36,422 nt of DNA from Pseudoduganella buxea (lineage in GTDB: Bacteria > Pseudomonadota > Gammaproteobacteria > Burkholderiales > Burkholderiaceae_D). Numbering within the stretch: the first letter of the stretch is position 1; each line of letters begins with the position of its first letter. The position numbers and the translations under genes are program-made. Positions 30,761 to 36,422 of the stretch are shown piece after piece. The notes under the pieces were generated by a model, which searched no databases, was not told the DNA's origin, and saw only the letters and a program-made list of their open reading frames with translations. Location: assembly GCF_009720835.1 (NCBI RefSeq), contig NZ_WNKZ01000068.1, positions 1 through 36,422 on the forward strand, in the 5' to 3' direction.

Positions 30761-31141
30761 TCACGCCGCGAGGTCGCTACAGAGGGACAGCAGGCTGTCG
30801 TAGGGCGGGGCCGACAGAAAGATGCGCAGCTGTCCCACATGAGTGGCATCGGCCAGGCTGATAAAAAGTCGCGCTGGCGGACGGCGCAAGAGACGATTCA
30901 ATGTAACACGCAAAACCAGATTGCCGGCGCAGCAAAGACACCCCGGGGCGATCCGGTGCAGTGCCGGCTGCCAGCCGCTGCCGTCGAAACCGGCCAGCGG
31001 CGACGTGCCGTCGGCCAGTCCCTCCAGGATGATGGCGGTGTCCTCACCGGGACGCAGGGCGGCGGCGATGGCCCGTTCGCGCGCACCGGCAGTGGGGCCG
31101 GTGACGAGCGTGGTCAGCGTGGGGAGGGCTGGCGCCGTCAT
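30761..31141 (-). CDS. Small GCxCC protein resembling a degenerate COG0523 GTPase
   Basis: This 126-aa protein shows the G67CLCC71 motif seen in the COG0523 metal-related GTPases (CobW, YjiA type). The following NLVLRVTLNRLL and a strand ARLFISLADATH resemble the corresponding GTPase stretch (ETTGLADP). The N-terminal loop is TGPTAGARER, which lacks the P-loop Lys and Ser/Thr, and the protein is less than half the usual length, so GTP hydrolysis is unlikely. Its role could be metal binding or a regulatory offshoot; this is inference. It is in line with ntrX (72 bases downstream of its stop) and DUF3567. I am confident that it is a gene and moderately confident of the relation. Confidence 0.75.
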   Translation of the reverse strand: MTAPALPTLTTLVTGPTAGARERAIAAALRPGEDTAIILEGLADGTSPLAGFDGSGWQPALHRIAPGCLCCAGNLVLRVTLNRLLRRPPARLFISLADATHVGQLRIFLSAPPYDSLLSLCSDLAA

Positions 31142-31213
31142 GACAGGTTCATGGCCGGCAGTGCAGGCAAGGCGCCGCGGCGCCGCCGGAAGCGGCGGGA
31201 AGGACGCGAATGG

Positions 31214-31933
31214 TCAGACCTGCTGATTCTTCTTGGCCAGCTTGCCCGGCTCGACGCCGAGCTGCTTGAGCTTGCGGTACAGGTGGGTACGTTCCAGTCC
31301 CGTTTTTTCGGCCACCCGCGTCATGCTGCCGCCTTCGCGACCCAGGTGGTGCTCGAAATACATGCGCTCGAAGGCATCGCGCGCTTCCCGCAGGGGCAGG
31401 TCGAACGACAGGTTGAAGGCCTGGCCTTCGCCGCTGCCGCGCGTCATGGCGATGCCGTGGGCGCCCGGCGGCGGCGCGGCCTGTACCCCGAAGGTGGGCG
31501 GTGCCACTTCCTCGACGGGCGGCAATGCGGCCGGGCGCTGCGCCATCACGGGCGCGCGCACTACTTCCTGGGCCCGCGTCAGGCCGGCCTGCACCGCCTT
31601 CAGCAGCTTCTGCATGGCAATCGGTTTTTCCAGGAAATTCAGGGCGCCGATGCGGGTTGCTTCCACCGCCGTGTCGATGGTGGCGTGGCCCGACATCATA
31701 ATGACGGGCATCGTCAGCAGGCCATCGCGCTGCCACTCCTTGAGCAAGGTGACGCCATCCGTATCGGGCATCCAGATGTCGAGCAGCACCAGGTCGGGCG
31801 CCCCGGCCGCGCGGGCCTGCCGGGCCTGCTGGGCGTTCTCCGCCAACGTCACCGCATGACCCTCGTCGCCCAGGATTTCCGAGAGCAGCTCCCGGATGCC
31901 CATTTCATCATCTACTACCAGAATGTTTGCCAT
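31214..31933 (-). CDS. NtrX-like response regulator without AAA+ domain
   Basis: This 239-aa response regulator has a receiver domain at about 1-120: Asp8 and Asp9 (VVDDE), phospho-acceptor Asp52 (LLDIWMPD), Lys103 (LEKPI). A Pro/Ala-rich linker of about 70 residues follows, then a Fis-type HTH at about 195-235 (MTRVAEKTGLERTHLYRKLKQLGVE). NtrX normally carries a sigma-54-interacting AAA+ domain between them, which is absent, so it cannot activate sigma-54 directly. It may act as a repressor or as a sigma-70 regulator. It follows the NtrY-like kinase by 162 bases on the same strand, so it is its likely partner. Ribosome site AGG is close before the ATG. Confidence 0.9.
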   Translation of the reverse strand: MANILVVDDEMGIRELLSEILGDEGHAVTLAENAQQARQARAAGAPDLVLLDIWMPDTDGVTLLKEWQRDGLLTMPVIMMSGHATIDTAVEATRIGALNFLEKPIAMQKLLKAVQAGLTRAQEVVRAPVMAQRPAALPPVEEVAPPTFGVQAAPPPGAHGIAMTRGSGEGQAFNLSFDLPLREARDAFERMYFEHHLGREGGSMTRVAEKTGLERTHLYRKLKQLGVEPGKLAKKNQQV

Positions 31934-32095
31934 CTACCCTGCCCTCTTCTTATCATTTTTCGCGACGGCCCGGTGGCACCCGGTTTACCCCAATGCCAGC
32001 TGCGCCGTGCATCCCGTATGTCGGCCGCGGTATTGCCCATGCCGCCATCTGCCGGCATGGGCTGCGTGCCAATGATTTTATTAGTGTTCCGAAAA

Positions 32096-34384
32096 TTATG
32101 CCAACTGCACCGGTGCCAACTTTAACAGTAAAATCAGTACCGATGCGCCACTTCCATCGGCATGGTTCTGGATATCGATCCGGCCCCCATGCTCGTCGAT
32201 GATCTTCTTGACCATCGCCAGCCCCAGCCCGGTGCCGCGCGCCTTCGACGTCACGTACGGCTCGAAGGCCCGGGCCAGGATTTTCGGCGCAAACCCGGGG
32301 CCGTTATCGGCGATCGACAGCCGCACGGCAATGCGGGTGCCGCCATCGGCGCTCTGGTAATGGATCGCTTCCGTGACGACGTCGATGCGCGGCTCGCGGC
32401 GCGGATCGGCCACGTCGGCCAGCGCATCCTGGGCGTTCTGCAGCAGGTTGTGGATCACCTGGCGCATCTGGGTCTCGTCGCCCATCACCATCGGCAGGAA
32501 TGGCGCCAGCTGCGCATGGATGATGTCGTTGCCTTCGTCGCCCACGTACAGGTGCAGGATTTCCTCGACCAGCGCATTCAGGTCCAGCGGCTGCAGCTGC
32601 GCCGGCGGCGTGCGCGCGTAGTCGCGGAAGTCATCGACCATGCGCTTCATGGAACTGACCTGGTTGACGATGGTGCTGGTGCTCTTGTTGAGCAGCTCGA
32701 CGTCCTTCGCTTCCAGCTTGCTTTCCAGCTTCATCTGCAGCCGTTCGGCCGACAGCTGGATCGGCGTCAGCGGGTTCTTGATTTCATGGGCCAGCCGGCG
32801 CGCCACTTCGCCCCACGCGATCGAGCGCTGGGCCGAGATGACGTCGGTGATATCGTCGAACACGACGATATAGCCGCCGCCGCCTTCCTGCGGCAGGCGC
32901 GAACCCCGTGTCAGCAGGATCAGCGCGCTTTCGTCGGGGCCGCCGCCGGGGCGTGAAATCTCGATCTGGCGCTGCCAGTGCAGGCGCTGGATATTGCGTC
33001 CCGCGGCCGACTGGGCACTCTGGGCGGAAAACGCGGCCGTTACGGCGGCGGCGAATTCCTGCAGGCCCTCGACGTCGCCCAGCGGCTTGCCGATCAGCGC
33101 CACGCCGGCCTTCTGCAGGATGCGTTCGACCGAGTCGTTGCACGTGACGAGGCGGAACTCCGCATCGAGCACCATCACGCCCGCCGACATATTGCCCAGC
33201 ACGGACTCCAGGTGGGCCTTGGCGTTCTGCAGCGCGATGCGGTTGCGCTCGACCGCCGTGCGCGCCTCGGACAGCTGGCGCGTCATCGTGTTGAAGCTTT
33301 GCGTCAGGGTGCCCAGTTCGTCCGAGCTGGCCACGATGGGGCGCGGCGACAGGTCGCCCTCGGCCACGGCGCGCGTGCCCTCGGCCAGCAACAGCAGGGG
33401 TTGGGCCAGGTCGTTGGCGATCAGGAAGGCCGCCGCGATGGCGCCGAACACGGCCAGCAGCAACGTCAACGTCAGGGTCTCGATATACATGCGCCGCAGG
33501 CCGACACGGGCCACGAAGCGTTCCTTGTATTCGCTGTAGGCGGTGCGCAGCATCTCGCCGTCGCTGGCCAGGCGGGGCGACGCGGCCTGGATCACCTGCA
33601 GGTAGCGCGGCGCGAAGCGGGCCACGGAACTGGGGTCGGCAATAGGCATCAGCACGCGCAGGCGCAGCACGTTGTTCGGGTCCAGCGGCGGCGCCGGTGG
33701 CGCATTCAAGGTGTCGTCGCGCAGCTCGCTGCCGCCCTCGGCCGCCGCATACGGCGGCTCGGCCTGGGCCTTGGCCATCATGGCTGCCGTCGGCAGATCG
33801 GCCGACAGGTTGATGCGGCGCTCGCCCATGGCGGACACGATCAGGCCGCCTTCGGCATCGACGATGATGGCGCTCTGGATGCGGGGATGGTCCTTGACAA
33901 AGCGGGCCAGTTCGGACGGAGCGGCATAGAACGGCAGGCGGGCCAGCTCGTCGGCCGTCTTGCCTGCTTCGCCGCGCAGCTCCGTCAGCGAAGCGTCCAG
34001 CGCCGAGCGGCCCAGGTCCAGGCCCGCTTCCAGCGCCTCCTCGACGCGCACGTTGAACCACGATTCGATCGAGTGCGAGACGAACTGCACGGAGACGAGG
34101 AAGATGACGAGGCCGGGCAGCACGCCGATGGCGGCGAACAGCATCACCAGCCGCGTCATCAGCCGCGAACCGAACTTGCCGCTCTTGTAGCGGGAATACA
34201 GGCGGAACAGCGACACGGCCACCAGCGCCAGCAGCGCGAAAGCGACGGTGGCGTTCATCGCCAGCAGCCACGAGTAGTAGCGGTCGAAGAAACCCGAGTT
34301 GTCCGATGCCGACGCCAGCAGGAACAGCAGGATGCTGCACACGGCGCCTGCGACGACGAACAGATACCGCAATGCCTGCGTCAC
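32096..34384 (-). CDS. ntrY: NtrY-like membrane histidine kinase
   Basis: This 762-aa sensor kinase has N-terminal membrane segments (about 5-25, 38-60, 85-106), a periplasmic or extended loop with Ala-rich content, a further helix near 300-320, HAMP (about 320-375), a PAS-like region from about 385 (LESVLGNMSAGVMVLDAEF), the HisKA domain with His533 in RLAHEIKNPLTPIQ, and an HATPase domain with IADNGPGF and GTGLGLAMVKKI. The start is GTG, directly abutting the stop of the DUF4390 gene (no gap). In related Alpha- and Betaproteobacteria NtrYX senses nitrogen or redox state. The ligand cannot be read here. Confidence 0.94.
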   Translation of the reverse strand: MTQALRYLFVVAGAVCSILLFLLASASDNSGFFDRYYSWLLAMNATVAFALLALVAVSLFRLYSRYKSGKFGSRLMTRLVMLFAAIGVLPGLVIFLVSVQFVSHSIESWFNVRVEEALEAGLDLGRSALDASLTELRGEAGKTADELARLPFYAAPSELARFVKDHPRIQSAIIVDAEGGLIVSAMGERRINLSADLPTAAMMAKAQAEPPYAAAEGGSELRDDTLNAPPAPPLDPNNVLRLRVLMPIADPSSVARFAPRYLQVIQAASPRLASDGEMLRTAYSEYKERFVARVGLRRMYIETLTLTLLLAVFGAIAAAFLIANDLAQPLLLLAEGTRAVAEGDLSPRPIVASSDELGTLTQSFNTMTRQLSEARTAVERNRIALQNAKAHLESVLGNMSAGVMVLDAEFRLVTCNDSVERILQKAGVALIGKPLGDVEGLQEFAAAVTAAFSAQSAQSAAGRNIQRLHWQRQIEISRPGGGPDESALILLTRGSRLPQEGGGGYIVVFDDITDVISAQRSIAWGEVARRLAHEIKNPLTPIQLSAERLQMKLESKLEAKDVELLNKSTSTIVNQVSSMKRMVDDFRDYARTPPAQLQPLDLNALVEEILHLYVGDEGNDIIHAQLAPFLPMVMGDETQMRQVIHNLLQNAQDALADVADPRREPRIDVVTEAIHYQSADGGTRIAVRLSIADNGPGFAPKILARAFEPYVTSKARGTGLGLAMVKKIIDEHGGRIDIQNHADGSGASVLILLLKLAPVQLA

Positions 34385-34960
34385 TTACTCGGCCCTGTAC
34401 TGGAAGGTTTTCTTCTGGGAGGCCAAGGTCCATTCACGGTTGTTGAAGGCATTGACCTGGATCGGCTTGGGCAGGTAGTTGCGGTCCATGCCCATGCTGA
34501 GGGTGACGTTGTAGACCTCGCCCACCTTCAGCGCACCGCGCGGCGCCACCACCCAGCGCGTGGGCCGTCGTATGAAGAACAGCGCGTCGTCGAGCGAATC
34601 GAAGCTTTGCGAGACGCTGCCGATGATCGTCACGTGGTACTGGCGCGTCAGCACGTTGTACCAGATGCGGTGGGTGCGCTTGTTGGTGACGGCCTTCTCG
34701 TCGAACCAGTACCAGCGGGGGCGGGTGAACGAGATCTCTGTGGTGAAGGACAGCTGGACGCCGTATTGCAGCGCATCTTCCAGGCCGTGGCTCAGGTCGA
34801 AGGCATAGGCGGCCGACAGGCGGTAACCCTCTTCCGCCGCCTCGATGTGGGCGCGGGTGATCTCCACGGCCTCTTCGGCCGCGCGGGCCGCCTGGGGCAA
34901 CACGCAGGCCAGCATCAGCAGCAACTGCCAGGCCAGGAGTCGGACAAATCGTAAGGTCAC
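34385..34960 (-). CDS. DUF4390 family protein, exported
   Basis: This 191-aa protein has a signal peptide (RFVRLLAWQLLLMLACVLPQAARA) and a mature beta-rich domain of DUF4390 type: YAFDLSHGLEDALQYGVQLSFTTE, RPRWYWFDEKAV and a C-terminal QVNAFNNREWTLASQKKTFQY. The start is GTG. It sits between rsmB and ntrY, where it is conserved in Betaproteobacteria. It is a periplasmic protein of unknown role; its constant pairing with ntrY suggests an accessory of the sensor. It is read from the rsmB side with an 86-base gap. Confidence 0.9.
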   Translation of the reverse strand: MTLRFVRLLAWQLLLMLACVLPQAARAAEEAVEITRAHIEAAEEGYRLSAAYAFDLSHGLEDALQYGVQLSFTTEISFTRPRWYWFDEKAVTNKRTHRIWYNVLTRQYHVTIIGSVSQSFDSLDDALFFIRRPTRWVVAPRGALKVGEVYNVTLSMGMDRNYLPKPIQVNAFNNREWTLASQKKTFQYRAE

Positions 34961-34972
34961 GTGCGCAATATC

Positions 34973-35008
34973 GTCGGAGATTAAAGAACCGGTCGGAGAT
35001 CAAAGACC
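34973..35008. repeat. Near-identical direct repeat between rsmB and the DUF4390 gene
   Basis: GTCGGAGATTAAAGAACC at 34973-34990 and GTCGGAGATCAAAGACC at 34992-35008 are adjacent copies with a T/C change and one base missing. Such a pair can be a binding site or a recent slip duplication. It lies in the short spacer where a DUF4390-ntrYX promoter would be expected. Confidence 0.6.
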
Positions 35009-35046
35009 AAACAGGGCGGAAAACTGGCAGCGCCAACGCGCATCGC

Positions 35047-36422
35047 TTACGCTTCTTTCTGGAAGAGCGCGTAAAACAGGCCATCGTGATCCTGCTCGGC
35101 ACCGCCCACGGGCAGCAGCTGACCGGGCGCATCGAGTCGGGTGGCGCGATTGCGCACCGCGAAAGCGGCCGCCTGCGCCTCGGATTCCTGCGGCCACAAT
35201 GAACATGTCACGAACAGCAATTTACCATTGGGCCGCAGCATCTGCCAAAGATTGTCGAGAATTTCCCCGGAAAGTGTTGCAAGTTGGAGCGCGTCGCCCT
35301 TGCGCCGCAACCAGCGGATATCCGGGTGGCGCCGGACGATGCCGGAGGCCGTGCAAGGCACGTCGGCCAGGATGCGGTCGTAGCCCGATTCGTCGGTCCA
35401 GGCCTGGGCTTCGGCCGCCTGCAAGGTGGCGCGCAACTGCAGCCGCTCCAGGTTCTCGCCCACGCGTGCCAGCCGGCGCGGATCGGCGTCGAGGGCCGTC
35501 ACGTCGGCATCGGCCAGCTCCAGGATATGGCAGGTCTTGCCGCCCGGCGCGGCGCAGGCATCGAGCACGCGCATGCCGTCCTGCACGTCCAGCAGCGGCG
35601 CGGCCAGCTGCGCGCCGGCATCCTGCACCGACACGAGCCCGGCGTCGAAGCCGGGAATCAGGTGCACGCCCATCGGCCTGGCCAGCCGCACGGCCTGCGG
35701 ACCGATGCGTTCGGCGGCGATGCCGGCATCGGCCAGCTGGGCCAGGTAATCCTCGACCGTGCCCTTGCGGGGATTGACGCGCAGGGTCAGCGGCGGCGCC
35801 TCGTCGCCGGCGGCCAGGATGCGCTGCCAGTCCTGCGGATAGGCCGTCACGGCCGCGTCGATCCACCATTGCGGGTAGTTCCAGCGCGCCACCGGCTGCA
35901 GCGCCGCCGTGGCCAGCAGCGCGTCGCGCTCGCGCAGGAAGCGGCGCAGCAGGGCGTTGACCATGCCCTTGGCGCGCGCCGTGTCCGGGTGCGAGCCGGC
36001 CGCCGTGACGGCCTGGTCGACGACGGTAAACGCTTCATACGGCATGGCACCGGCCGTGTCGGCCTGCATCAGCGGCAGTGCGCACACGAGCAGGGCCGCC
36101 ACCAGCGGTTCCGGCGCCTTCGGCGCCATCGCGGTCACCAGCGCATCGCTGCGGCCCAGCTGGCGCATGGCGCGGTAAGCGATATCCTGGATCGCGCCAC
36201 GGCCCTGCGGCGCGGCGTCCACCGTGGCGAACACGCCCGCCAGCGCCTGCGGCAGGGCCATGCCGCCCCGCACCTGGACCACGGCCGTGGCCGCGCCCAG
36301 CAGCGCGAAGGCCAGCGAATCGGGCTTCAGCGCGGCCTTGAAGTCCGTCTGCAGGGCCGGTTTCAGGTCGCGGTGGTGACTGGCGCGCAGGCCGGACGGC
36401 TCGGCGCGGCGCGGCGTGGACG
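35047..36422 (-). CDS. rsmB: 16S rRNA m5C967 methyltransferase RsmB (5' end outside window)
   Basis: The enzyme methylates C967 of 16S rRNA. The minus-strand frame is open to the window edge and codes DFKAALKPDSLAFALLGAATA ahead of the GTG at 36282, so the N-terminus is beyond the window. An N-terminal NusB-like RNA-binding domain is followed by the methyltransferase fold: SAM motif DACAAPGGKTCHIL, motif IV DVPCTASGIVRRHPDIRW, and motif VI TCSLWPQESEAQ with the nucleophilic Cys. The gene is upstream of DUF4390-ntrY-ntrX. In E. coli rsmB is next to fmt; here the two are separated and in opposite orientation. Confidence 0.95.
   Translation of the reverse strand, partial: STPRRAEPSGLRASHHRDLKPALQTDFKAALKPDSLAFALLGAATAVVQVRGGMALPQALAGVFATVDAAPQGRGAIQDIAYRAMRQLGRSDALVTAMAPKAPEPLVAALLVCALPLMQADTAGAMPYEAFTVVDQAVTAAGSHPDTARAKGMVNALLRRFLRERDALLATAALQPVARWNYPQWWIDAAVTAYPQDWQRILAAGDEAPPLTLRVNPRKGTVEDYLAQLADAGIAAERIGPQAVRLARPMGVHLIPGFDAGLVSVQDAGAQLAAPLLDVQDGMRVLDACAAPGGKTCHILELADADVTALDADPRRLARVGENLERLQLRATLQAAEAQAWTDESGYDRILADVPCTASGIVRRHPDIRWLRRKGDALQLATLSGEILDNLWQMLRPNGKLLFVTCSLWPQESEAQAAAFAVRNRATRLDAPGQLLPVGGAEQDHDGLFYALFQKEA

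Overview
The window is a GC-rich, densely coded piece of chromosome from a betaproteobacterium, most likely Oxalobacteraceae (Massilia-like). This is inferred from gene content and order: rsmB-DUF4390-ntrY-ntrX, a DUF3567 protein, topB-smg-dprA beside def-fmt, Coq7, and a PEP-CTERM protein. No rRNA, tRNA, prophage, IS element or CRISPR array was seen. Both ends cut a gene: a TAP-like hydrolase on the left and rsmB on the right.

Layout, left to right. (1) 1-3753, + strand: serine hydrolase, ABC-2 exporter ATPase and permease (ATGA overlap), then an OsmC-family protein. (2) 3764-6043, - strand: YpfJ-type zinc metallopeptidase, Coq7 and an unrecognised 160-aa protein. (3) 6320-11871, + strand: an ABC ATPase followed one base later by a 1198-aa permease fused to an M1 aminopeptidase domain, then two small proteins (one of unknown family, one DUF3597). 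These end in a 27-bp tandem repeat array and two terminator hairpins. (4) 12155-13714, - strand: a chemoreceptor; 13889-14593, + strand: a Tat-type exported protein. (5) 14638-20473, - strand: topB, smg, dprA and a LysM protein, divergent from def-fmt (20756-22286). This is the ancestral smg-dprA / def-fmt neighbourhood known from E. coli. (6) 22287-23660: an AT-richer island with a PEP-CTERM protein. (7) metH (23661-27440) and a small SPW-repeat membrane protein. (8) 28093-36422, all - strand: EAL/HDOD protein, class II glutamine amidotransferase, DUF3567, a small CxCC protein, an NtrX-like regulator without its AAA+ domain, NtrY-like kinase, DUF4390 protein and RsmB.

Functionally the window is mostly housekeeping: translation start and protein maturation (def, fmt, rsmB), DNA handling (topB, dprA), methionine/B12 metabolism (metH), ubiquinone synthesis (coq7), envelope transport (two ABC-2 systems) and signalling (MCP, EAL-HDOD, NtrYX). 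I found no convincing new multi-gene system. The items most worth a second look are the permease-peptidase fusion, the shortened NtrX, the mini CxCC protein lacking a P-loop lysine, the 27-bp repeat array, the palindrome and 12-bp repeats before the amidotransferase, and a wobble-diverged echo of the metH 3' end.
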